Shown here: positions 7,635-14,243 of the stretch, one piece after another
Layout of the letters: each line of letters begins with the position of its first letter
How positions within the stretch are numbered: position 1 is the stretch's first letter
The notes under the pieces: model-generated
The model's database searches: none
What the model was told of the DNA's origin: nothing
Seen by the model: the letters and a program-made list of their open reading frames with translations, nothing else
Assembly (NCBI GenBank): GCA_964525365.1
Contig: CAZGGW010000013.1
Coordinates: 1-25,177, forward strand
Direction of reading: 5' to 3'
Origin: CAZGGW01 sp964525365
Lineage (GTDB): Bacteria > Bacillota_I > Bacilli_A > RF39 > UBA660
Length of the DNA: 25,177 bases
Made by a program: the position numbers and the translations under genes

Positions 7635-9366
7635 TATCGATTTCCTTATATTGAATAGGATTTTTTAAAACTGAGTTATTAATTAATTTCATCTTTTCGA
7701 TTAATTCATTAGGCGTTAAGTTAACTACTTCATCACTATCTCTTCTTTTAAACTCAACAATATTATTTTCGATATTTTTACCAATTACAACTCGATATGG
7801 AATACCGATTAAATCCATGTCATTGAATTTAATGCCAGGTCTTTCTTCTCTATCATCAAATAGTGCATCTATGTTAGCGTTAGTTAGTTTATCATATAGA
7901 TCATTTGCGATTTTCATTTGTTTTTCGTTTTTCGTGTCTATTACAACAATAGAAATTTTATATGGTGCAACTTCATACGGCCAAATTATACCTTTTTTAT
8001 CGTAATGCTGTTCTACAATAGTTGCCATAGTTCTACCTAATCCTATGCCATAACTACCCATATAAACATATTGAAGTTTATTTTCCTCGTCTGTATATGT
8101 AACGTCTAAACATTCACTATATTTTGTACCCAATTTAAATATATTTCCTATTTCAATTGATTTACTGAAATTTAATTTTTCTCCACATTTTGGACATAAA
8201 TCACCTTCTTTAACTTGATACAAATCAGTATACAAATCAACTTTAAAATCAGTATCAACATTTACATTCTTAAAATGGTAATTAATTTTATTCGCACCAC
8301 ATATCATATTTTTTGTATATTTGATTTTCTCATCCGCAACTACTTTTAAGCCAATATTAACAGGACCAACAAAGCCAACTTCAGAACCAGTAACATTCTT
8401 TACTTCCTCAAATGTAGCTAATTCCATAGTTGAAGCTTTAAGAATTTTCTTTAATGATGTTTCATTTACTTCATCATTTCCTAAAACTAAAACAGCGTAG
8501 TATTCATTATCACATTTATAAATTAAGGTTTTAATGAATTTTTCTTCATTCTCATTTAAAAATTCAGATATTTCTTTTATGGTTTTAACATTTGGAGTGA
8601 AAATCTCCTCTAGTTTCTCATTTTTTTCAGTTGAGTTTTTATATTCATTTTTTCTTTTCGCAATATCAATATTAGAAGCATAAGAACATTTTGGACAAGT
8701 TACTATTGTATCTTCTCCTTTATCACATAATCCTTGAAATTCTTCAGATAAAAGGCCTCCCATAGCTCCAGTATCTGAGGTAACAATAGAATAATTAATC
8801 TTCGTTCTATTAAAAATATTTATATATGCTTTTTTCATTTCTTGATACGATACATCAAGCATATCTTCGCTTACATCGAAAGAATAAGCGTCTTTCATTA
8901 AAAATTCTCTTAATCTTACAAGTCCAAATCTAGGACGTGCTTCGTCTCTAAATTTATTTTGAAATTGGTGCAAACTAAAATGTAAATCTTTATAACTCTT
9001 TATTACAAATGAAGAAGCTATAGCAAATAGTTCTTCATGAGTTGGACCAAGAATAAACTTTTTATCATATCTATCATTTAATCTAAACATATCATTGCCA
9101 AAATTCTCATTTCTTCCGCTTTTCTCATAAACAGATTCACTAATTAAAGTTGGCATTAAAAGTTCTTCAGAACCTATATTTTTCATTTCTTCGTTGATAA
9201 TATTTCTAATATTATTGAGTACTTTATACCCAAGTGGTAAATAAATATATACTCCAGTTGATGTCTTTTTTATCATTCCGCTTTTAACCAAAAAATTTCC
9301 AGAAATACTGTCCTCTTCTTTAGCATCTTCTCTCAACGTAAAAAAATATTTATTTTTTAATTTCAT
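7627..9366 (-). CDS. proS: Prolyl-tRNA synthetase (bacterial type, with editing domain)
   Basis: Charges tRNA-Pro in the cytoplasm. The 579-aa class II enzyme shows GPTHEE (107-112), motif 2 as RDEARPRFGL (140-149) with REFLMKDAYSF, GAMGGLLSEEF (200-210) and the motif 3 region GSYGIGLGR (437-445). Between about 225 and 395 lies the INS editing insertion that removes mischarged Ala; its FIKTLIYK segment (277-284) keeps the conserved Lys. A C-terminal anticodon-binding domain follows from about 465. The ATG is one base after the prepilin stop (TAAGATG), and its GGAGGA site lies in the end of the prepilin gene, so the two are probably translated in a coupled way. Confidence 0.96.
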   Translation of the reverse strand: MKLKNKYFFTLREDAKEEDSISGNFLVKSGMIKKTSTGVYIYLPLGYKVLNNIRNIINEEMKNIGSEELLMPTLISESVYEKSGRNENFGNDMFRLNDRYDKKFILGPTHEELFAIASSFVIKSYKDLHFSLHQFQNKFRDEARPRFGLVRLREFLMKDAYSFDVSEDMLDVSYQEMKKAYINIFNRTKINYSIVTSDTGAMGGLLSEEFQGLCDKGEDTIVTCPKCSYASNIDIAKRKNEYKNSTEKNEKLEEIFTPNVKTIKEISEFLNENEEKFIKTLIYKCDNEYYAVLVLGNDEVNETSLKKILKASTMELATFEEVKNVTGSEVGFVGPVNIGLKVVADEKIKYTKNMICGANKINYHFKNVNVDTDFKVDLYTDLYQVKEGDLCPKCGEKLNFSKSIEIGNIFKLGTKYSECLDVTYTDEENKLQYVYMGSYGIGLGRTMATIVEQHYDKKGIIWPYEVAPYKISIVVIDTKNEKQMKIANDLYDKLTNANIDALFDDREERPGIKFNDMDLIGIPYRVVIGKNIENNIVEFKRRDSDEVVNLTPNELIEKMKLINNSVLKNPIQYKEIDNE

Positions 9367-9367
9367 C

Positions 9368-9766
9368 TTATTCCTCCATTATTTTGCTTTTAACAGCATA
9401 TATTTTACTATTTTGGTCATATTCATATGTTATACAAATATTAATATTATTCATTGATTCATTATTTATTGGATTTGTTAATTCGGATTTGTTATTACGA
9501 TCTCCGATTACATATCCTTTAGAAATTAAAAATCCTATTGTAATAATCATAGATTCTTCACTAGTGCAATCACTAGTTAATAAATTAACATTATCCTCTC
9601 CATAATTTTTAGAGGACTCCAACACTTCAATTATTTTTGAATTATATGAGTTTTCTCTCATTTTACCGCTGTAATTGACGAGTGATGGTATAATCAAAAT
9701 AATTATAATTGCCATTAATACTAAAGTTGCCAACAGTTCAATCAATGTAAAACCTTTTTTGTTCAT
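9368..9766 (-). CDS. Type IV pilin-like prepilin (class III signal)
   Basis: A 132-aa prepilin/pseudopilin. MNKKG precedes FTLIELL with Glu at +5, the prepilin peptidase recognition pattern, followed by a hydrophobic helix (about 6-29) and a short exported domain with two cysteines. The first 12 residues are identical to those of the 750-aa prepilin near the left edge. It would be processed at the membrane and assembled by an ATPase/platform machine; the GspE/PilB-type ATPase is encoded divergently next door. An AGGAG site lies 6 bases before the ATG. It is the first gene of the run into proS-comN-secDF-rel-dtd. Whether it builds a pilus, a DNA-uptake pseudopilus or a secretion pseudopilus cannot be told. 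Confidence 0.88.
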   Translation of the reverse strand: MNKKGFTLIELLATLVLMAIIIILIIPSLVNYSGKMRENSYNSKIIEVLESSKNYGEDNVNLLTSDCTSEESMIITIGFLISKGYVIGDRNNKSELTNPINNESMNNINICITYEYDQNSKIYAVKSKIMEE

Positions 9767-9782
9767 ATTTCGCTCCTATTTG

Positions 9783-9791
9783 ATTATATCA
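9783..9791 (-). promoter_or_regulatory. Extended -10 promoter of the prepilin-proS operon
   Basis: The minus strand reads TGATATAAT, an extended -10 element, about 20 bases before the prepilin ribosome-binding site. No good -35 is visible at 17 bases (a T-run only). It faces away from the gspE promoter in the same 103-base divergent region. Confidence 0.55.
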
Positions 9792-9812
9792 AAATTTTAA
9801 TAATAAAAAAAG

Positions 9813-9841
9813 TTGAAAATATATAAAAATTTAGATATAAT
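9813..9841 (+). promoter_or_regulatory. Promoter of the GspE/PilB-type ATPase gene
   Basis: TTGAAA (9813-9818) and TATAAT (9836-9841) are 17 bases apart, with the predicted start near 9848. This makes the ATG at 9870, behind GAGGA at 9861-9865, the natural start rather than the upstream in-frame ATG at 9813, which lies inside the -35. Confidence 0.75.
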
Positions 9842-9869
9842 ATATTTTAGAAGAATAAAAGAGGAATAC

Positions 9870-11150
9870 ATGAAAGAATTTGATTTTGAATCTATACCAA
9901 TTGTAGAAATCGCAAATGAAATAATTATGGATGCAGTAAATAAAAGTGCTTCTGATATTCATTTCGATCCAACCAAAACTGATATTAAGATTAGAATCCG
10001 TATAGATGGTGAACTTATAGATTATGGTATTATTCCTCTAAAATACAAACGAAATATGATTAGCCGTATAAAAATGATTGCGGGAATGAATATAATGGAG
10101 ACTAGATTGCCACAAGATGGTGCAATAAAAAACAAAATTGGAGATAAAATGTTAGATCTCCGTGTTTCTAGTTTGCCTACAAATAATGGTGAAAAGATTG
10201 TTATTCGTATACTTGATTATTCTCAAAGTTTAAAAGGTCTTGAAACTTTAGGATTTAGTGAAAACGCTTTGGAAAAAGTATACAAAATGATAAAAGTTCC
10301 TAATGGTATAATATTAGTTACTGGAGCAACCGGTACAGGGAAATCCACTACCGTTTATTCTATATTGCAAAAATTAAATACTGAAGATGTTAATATTATC
10401 ACAGTTGAAGATCCAATAGAAATGGATATTGCCGGAATTAATCAAGTACAAGTGCAATCAGAGATTGGTCTTACTTTTGGTTATGTTTTAAGAAGCGTTT
10501 TAAGACAAGATCCAAATATAATAATGATTGGTGAAATTAGAGATGACGAAACTGCAAGAATTGCGGTAAGAGCAAGTATCACTGGGCATCTGGTATTATC
10601 AACAATACATACTAATAACTCTTTAAATACTATTGAGAGATTAACTGATATGGAAATAGAAAGATATTTACTTGGAAGTGCACTGACGGGAATTATATCT
10701 CAACGTTTAGCAAGAAGATTATGCCCTCACTGCAAAATACTTAGAAAAACAAATGAATATGAAAAGAAAGTATTTTCTGCAGTCATTGGAAAAAAAGTTG
10801 ACGAAATGTATGTTGCTAATCACGATGGATGTGATAAATGTTCACATGGTTATAAAGGCCGTGTTGCTATTCTAGAAGTTTTAAGAATTAACGAAGAAAT
10901 AAAAGATGCGATTGTTAAAAGTGCTCCCAAACCACAACTTAGAAAATTAGTTTATTCTAGCGATGTTATCACATTGCTTCAAGATGGATTGATTAAAGTT
11001 ATAAACGGTGAAACATCATTTGAAGAAATATTGAAAATTATAGATTTAGAAAATGATTTAGAAAATTATAACGAAGATAATTTGAAAATCAGCATTGAAG
11101 AATCTAAAATGAAGAATAATAAAGAAAACTTAGAAACATTAAATTTCTAA
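9870..11150 (+). CDS. GspE/PilB/ComGA-type pilus assembly ATPase
   Basis: Hexameric motor ATPase that drives prepilin assembly at the inner face of the membrane. From the ATG at 9870 it is 426 aa. Motifs in order: Walker A GATGTGKST (152-160), Asp box ITVEDPIE (177-184), Walker B IIMIGEIRD (217-225), His box LVLSTIHTN (241-249), then a zinc-binding tetracysteine, CPHC (285-288) and CDKC (321-324). Usual GspE/PilB proteins are about 550 aa; the N-terminal platform-docking domains are missing here, so it resembles ComGA with a zinc site added. A charged Asn/Glu-rich tail (about 390-426) is extra. It is transcribed alone, divergently from a prepilin and convergently with an Flp-like pilin. No platform (GspF/PilC) gene is in the window. 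Confidence 0.92.
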   Translation: MKEFDFESIPIVEIANEIIMDAVNKSASDIHFDPTKTDIKIRIRIDGELIDYGIIPLKYKRNMISRIKMIAGMNIMETRLPQDGAIKNKIGDKMLDLRVSSLPTNNGEKIVIRILDYSQSLKGLETLGFSENALEKVYKMIKVPNGIILVTGATGTGKSTTVYSILQKLNTEDVNIITVEDPIEMDIAGINQVQVQSEIGLTFGYVLRSVLRQDPNIIMIGEIRDDETARIAVRASITGHLVLSTIHTNNSLNTIERLTDMEIERYLLGSALTGIISQRLARRLCPHCKILRKTNEYEKKVFSAVIGKKVDEMYVANHDGCDKCSHGYKGRVAILEVLRINEEIKDAIVKSAPKPQLRKLVYSSDVITLLQDGLIKVINGETSFEEILKIIDLENDLENYNEDNLKISIEESKMKNNKENLETLNF

Positions 11151-11159
11151 GTTTTCTTT
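11121..11159. terminator. Bidirectional terminator shared by gspE and the Flp-like pilin
   Basis: A perfect 16-bp inverted repeat (11121-11136 with 11144-11159) with a 7-base loop. The stop codons of both convergent genes lie within it. It ends in T-rich sequence on either strand, although few of the pairs are G/C. Confidence 0.75.
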
Positions 11160-11343
11160 ATTTACAATATCCTTTACCTGGTTCATCACCTTTTACATAA
11201 GTTTCACCCGCAATACCACATCCACTTTTAGTAAAAGCATCTTTTAAATAACCGCCAAAAAGATTAACAGCGGCAATCATTACTATACTAATTAAAGCAA
11301 TAATCATTATATATTCCGTAAGTGCTTGGCCACGCTTATTCAT
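11158..11343 (-). CDS. Flp-type (Tad) pilin-like protein
   Basis: A 61-aa protein with MNKRG followed by QALTEYIMIIALISIVMIAA. The G/xxxxEY pattern is the Flp/TadE-type prepilin site, followed by one hydrophobic helix and a short tail with two cysteines (residues 42 and 60) that could pair. Size and layout fit Flp major pilins of tight-adherence systems. The other two prepilins here have the GFTLIE (type II/IV) signal instead, so it belongs to a different pilin class. An AGGAG site lies just upstream of the ATG, and it has a promoter of its own. No Tad platform, secretin or TadA-specific neighbour is visible. Confidence 0.82.
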   Translation of the reverse strand: MNKRGQALTEYIMIIALISIVMIAAVNLFGGYLKDAFTKSGCGIAGETYVKGDEPGKGYCK

Positions 11344-11365
11344 ACTAACACACTCCTACAATTTA

Positions 11366-11394
11366 ATTTTATATTAAATACTTTAATTTGTCAA
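11366..11394 (-). promoter_or_regulatory. Promoter of the Flp-like pilin gene
   Basis: On the minus strand a consensus TTGACA (11394-11389) and TAAAAT (11371-11366) are 17 bases apart, about 22 bases before the start codon. This is one of the strongest promoters in the window by sequence, as expected for a major structural subunit. Confidence 0.72.
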
Positions 11395-11401
11395 TTAAAT
11401 G

Positions 11402-11410
11402 TGATATTAT
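11402..11410 (+). promoter_or_regulatory. Extended -10 promoter of the DUF192 gene (predicted leaderless)
   Basis: TGATATTAT fits an extended -10. It ends 6 bases before the ATG at 11417, placing the likely transcription start at or next to the start codon. No ribosome-binding site is seen, and the -35 is poor. Confidence 0.5.
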
Positions 11411-11416
11411 TTAATT

Positions 11417-11731
11417 ATGAGAAGTATAAAAATCAAAGAAGCAAACACTTTTTTTTCTAAACTAATTGGTTTTTCTTTTAAAAGAAAAAAAATAGATTAT
11501 GGTATTAAATTTAATAACTGTAATTCCATTCATACCCTTTTTATGTTGCAAATAATAGATGTTATTATGACTGATAAAAATAATAAAATTTTATTTATAA
11601 AAGAAAATTTAAAACCATTTCGACTAATACTTCCACAAAGAAACGTATTTTACACTTATGAACTTCCAATAAATTATATTAAAAATAATAAAATAAAGGT
11701 AGGAAAAATATGGAATATAATAAAGAAATAA
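11417..11731 (+). CDS. DUF192 family protein
   Basis: A 104-aa protein resembling the DUF192 family, whose function is poorly defined. Matches by eye: an N-terminal KLIGFSFKRK (family pattern GLMgR), then IHTLFMLQIIDVIMTDKNNKI (family: H/W-T-xxM-xxxxIDVxFld-x-x-g-x-I), and a C-terminal PQRNVFYTYELP strand. DUF192 genes are often found near Tad pilus genes, which fits the Flp-like pilin encoded divergently upstream. No signal peptide is seen. There is no Shine-Dalgarno before the ATG, so leaderless translation is likely. The HNH-like gene overlaps its 3' end by 22 bases. The family call is moderately secure; the role is unknown. Confidence 0.7.
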   Translation: MRSIKIKEANTFFSKLIGFSFKRKKIDYGIKFNNCNSIHTLFMLQIIDVIMTDKNNKILFIKENLKPFRLILPQRNVFYTYELPINYIKNNKIKVGKIWNIIKK

Positions 11732-12054
11732 TACATTATAATAGTGTAATCCAAAAAATGATAGAAATATATGGCTACAATTGTTGGATGAATGGAATTA
11801 TTACTAAGAACAACAAGCTTACTATTCACCATATTGTGCCAATCCGTGTAAAAAGGATTAAAAACATTAGTAATTTTGCTTTATTAACAAACAATAGTCA
11901 TGCGTTATTTAATTATATTGAATTAAATTATGAAAAATACGGATTATATCTTACTGAACTGTTTACGGAACTAAATCATTCAAATTGTCCACCTACTAAA
12001 GAATATGTTGATGAAATAAAACTGATTTTATCAAAAGTTAAAATTGACAAATAA
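11710..12054 (+). CDS. Small HNH-like protein
   Basis: A 114-aa protein with a minimal HNH-type core: LTIHHIVPIRV (38-48), N55 in SNFALLT and H64 in NNSHALFN, which is the H...N...H spacing of HNH nucleases. The paired CxxC zinc ribs of many family members are absent, so it could be an active metal-dependent nuclease or a decayed one. The gene starts inside the DUF192 gene, behind a GGTAGGA site, and so is co-transcribed with it. It ends 34 bases before tRNA-Ser, whose -35 box lies in its last codons. No partner methylase, toxin-antitoxin or intron features are seen. Confidence 0.6.
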   Translation: MEYNKEIIHYNSVIQKMIEIYGYNCWMNGIITKNNKLTIHHIVPIRVKRIKNISNFALLTNNSHALFNYIELNYEKYGLYLTELFTELNHSNCPPTKEYVDEIKLILSKVKIDK

Positions 12055-12072
12055 ATATTTATATAGTATTAT
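12044..12072 (+). promoter_or_regulatory. tRNA-Ser promoter
   Basis: TTGACA (12044-12049) and TATTAT (12067-12072) are exactly 17 bases apart, ending 16 bases before the mature tRNA. The -35 overlaps the end of the HNH-like coding sequence. Confidence 0.75.
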
Positions 12073-12088
12073 TGTTAAGTGATCTTAT

Positions 12089-12179
12089 GGAGTAGTACTC
12101 AAGAGGTTGAAGAGGAGCGCTTGCTAAGCGTTTAGACCGAGAAATTGGTGCGGGGGTTCAAATCCCTCCTACTCCGCCA
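12089..12179 (+). tRNA. tRNA-Ser (anticodon GCU)
   Basis: The acceptor arms GGAGTAG (12089-12095) and CTACTCC (12169-12175) pair perfectly, followed by discriminator G and an encoded CCA. The anticodon loop TTGCTAA (12121-12127) holds GCT and reads AGC/AGU serine codons. A long variable arm (class II) and the T-arm GGGGGTTCAAATCCCTC are present. Confidence 0.97.
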
Positions 12180-12190
12180 TAAAAAAAATA

Positions 12191-12216
12191 ATCTTTAGAA
12201 ATCTAAAGATTTTTTT
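12191..12216. terminator. Bidirectional terminator between tRNA-Ser and hemW
   Basis: An 8-bp stem (12191-12198 with 12203-12210) with a 4-base loop. It is followed by TTTTTT on the plus strand (for the tRNA) and by a T-run on the minus strand (for hemW). Confidence 0.75.
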
Positions 12217-13300
12217 ATTTAATAATTTGATTTAAAATTTCATTCATTACATATATTTTTTCTGCAGGGATTTTTATATTGTTTTTTTCCATTATTAAAT
12301 ACCCCTTTTTCACTAATTCTTTTATATTAAACTCTTCTTGAATATTAACTTTAAATTTATTATAAAATTTATAAACATCAATACCTTCAAGTTTCCTTAA
12401 TCCTAATATTATTTCATTTTCCATATCTTCTCGTTTTGAAAGAATAATTTCTTGTTTTCTAAAATTTTGTTGAATATACTCTTTAAAATTTTTGGTATTT
12501 TCATATCTTACGTTATTTAAATAGCCATGTGCTCCCAAACCAAACCCATAATACTCATTGTTATTCCAATATCCTAAATTATGGATGCTTTCATAACCTG
12601 GTAACGCGAAATTAGAAACTTCATAATGATTATATCCTTTTGAGGTTAACTTTTTTACAATTTCTTGGTACATTTTATAGTCGAATTCTTCATCTATTGG
12701 TAAAACATTCTTAATTTTTAATGCTGTGTGTTCCTCAATTATTAGGGAATATGTACTTATATGATGAGATTTTAATTTCAAAGCATATCTTAAATCTTTC
12801 CTTAATATACTCATCGTATCAATATTAGTCGCATATATTAAATCGATATTATAATTATCAAAACCATACTCTTTTAGTAATTTAAAACTGTTAAAAATTT
12901 GATTGATATTGTGTTTTCTATTTAAATATTTTAATTTATATTCATTAAAACTTTGAACGCCAATACTCAGTCTATTAACTTTATTGGATTTTAATACTTC
13001 TAACAATTCTGTGGTAATATCATTTACATTCAATTCAAATGTAAATTCATAATATTTTTGTACTTTAAAAACATCAATTATTTCAAAAAGTAATTTTATT
13101 TGGTCAATATTTAAACAAGACGGAGAACCACCACCAATGTATATACTTTTTATTGTGTCATTTTCATAATATTTTTGTACTTCAATTTTTAAATTTCTTA
13201 AATAATCATTAACCCATTCATTATGATAATAAAATTTACAAAAATCGCAATATGAACAAATAGATTTGCAAAAAGGAATATGTATATATACACTTTTCAT
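12215..13300 (-). CDS. hemW: HemW-type radical SAM protein (heme chaperone / HemN-like)
   Basis: A 361-aa radical SAM protein of the HemN/HemW family. The N-terminal IHIPFC leads into the [4Fe-4S] cluster motif C11-x3-C15-x2-C18, with C21 (family form CxxxCxYCDFC). GGGSPS (about 57-62) is the SAM-binding glycine loop. Later segments, LSIGVQSFNEYKL and IDLIYATN, are also typical. HemW inserts heme into target proteins and is usually misannotated as coproporphyrinogen oxidase. The lepA-hemW order is common in Firmicutes. It overlaps the upstream 311-aa gene by one base (TAATG). No other heme gene is visible, so whether this organism uses heme is open. Confidence 0.88.
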   Translation of the reverse strand: MKSVYIHIPFCKSICSYCDFCKFYYHNEWVNDYLRNLKIEVQKYYENDTIKSIYIGGGSPSCLNIDQIKLLFEIIDVFKVQKYYEFTFELNVNDITTELLEVLKSNKVNRLSIGVQSFNEYKLKYLNRKHNINQIFNSFKLLKEYGFDNYNIDLIYATNIDTMSILRKDLRYALKLKSHHISTYSLIIEEHTALKIKNVLPIDEEFDYKMYQEIVKKLTSKGYNHYEVSNFALPGYESIHNLGYWNNNEYYGFGLGAHGYLNNVRYENTKNFKEYIQQNFRKQEIILSKREDMENEIILGLRKLEGIDVYKFYNKFKVNIQEEFNIKELVKKGYLIMEKNNIKIPAEKIYVMNEILNQIIK

Positions 13301-14235
13301 TATTTTCTCTTTTTCATATTAATATCAAACTGTGAAAGTTCTAACTGAGGAGAATATAGTGTTTCTACTTGCTCATTTAAAACATCTTCAACTGCTGTAT
13401 CAATATAATCAGAAAGAGTTTCTCCAAAATGCTCATAAATATGGAGGTGATCAACCATAAAATCATAATCCATTTTAGGAACATAACTCAGAAATTTACA
13501 AATAACAAGTAAAAAATATGGATTAATATCGTTTTGTATTTCATTGCTTGAAAGTAACAAACAATTATCTTTAATTCCTTCTCCATAGCGAACAGGAATA
13601 TTTAAACGTTTTCTAGTGGCAAAAAGATTATTAAATGAGGCTTGATTCCTTTTATCTGATAAAATTGTATAATATTTATTTAAAAATTTCATATTAGTTT
13701 GTAATGTGGATTTGTTAATTTCCTTAGTACCAAAACTAACACCAACAATATCATTTAAATATTCTATACAGTCAGTCATTGTTTCTATTCTAAGTGGCTC
13801 CATGTCACGCATTATCTTGTTTTTTATTCCAAATTCAATTGGTACAATATTATTTCCCATTAAATCATTGTAATATGACTGTAAAAAATATGTTTTTTCT
13901 TTTACTAATTCTTTATATTTTGAAGGCATTGTTTTGCTTGAATTTTCTAAATTTCTTATTTTTTGAACAACGTTAGACAAATATATCGAATTAAAAACAC
14001 GTATCTCTTTAAAACTCCCATCATGCACTAAGTCTGACATAGAAATTTTATATAATTCAGTAGCAAATTTTTCTGCTAATACTGTAGTTACGTTTAATAA
14101 TAATTCTTCTGTTATTACTCCGCATTCAGTAAATAGCGACAGATTTTCAAACAAACTACTACAATACTTTGCATCTTCATAATTCTCTTTTTGATTTATA
14201 GGATTTTTAATTAATTTTAAATTAGACTTTTCCAT
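13300..14235 (-). CDS. Unknown 311-aa protein between lepA and hemW
   Basis: I do not recognise this protein. It is soluble, mostly helical in appearance, has no signal peptide or membrane helix, and ends in a basic tail (MKKRK). No nucleotide-binding or metal-site motif is apparent; a late YDFMVDHLHIYEHFGE segment (about 258-273) clusters three histidines. An AGGAG site precedes the ATG. It lies 8 bases after the end of lepA and overlaps hemW by one base, so it should be made with them. The usual partner after lepA-hemW in Firmicutes is hrcA, but this protein does not look like HrcA. Confidence 0.8.
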   Translation of the reverse strand: MEKSNLKLIKNPINQKENYEDAKYCSSLFENLSLFTECGVITEELLLNVTTVLAEKFATELYKISMSDLVHDGSFKEIRVFNSIYLSNVVQKIRNLENSSKTMPSKYKELVKEKTYFLQSYYNDLMGNNIVPIEFGIKNKIMRDMEPLRIETMTDCIEYLNDIVGVSFGTKEINKSTLQTNMKFLNKYYTILSDKRNQASFNNLFATRKRLNIPVRYGEGIKDNCLLLSSNEIQNDINPYFLLVICKFLSYVPKMDYDFMVDHLHIYEHFGETLSDYIDTAVEDVLNEQVETLYSPQLELSQFDINMKKRK

Positions 14236-14243
14236 ACCTACTC

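Noticed and set aside
9813..9869. In-frame extension of the GspE-like ATPase to an ATG at 9813
   Set aside because: The extension overlaps a TTGAAA-17-TATAAT promoter and has no ribosome-binding site; the ATG at 9870 has GAGGA upstream.
11417..12179. Integrated element next to tRNA-Ser
   Set aside because: No integrase, no duplicated tRNA 3' end and no attachment-site repeat is visible; the small genes match their surroundings in composition.
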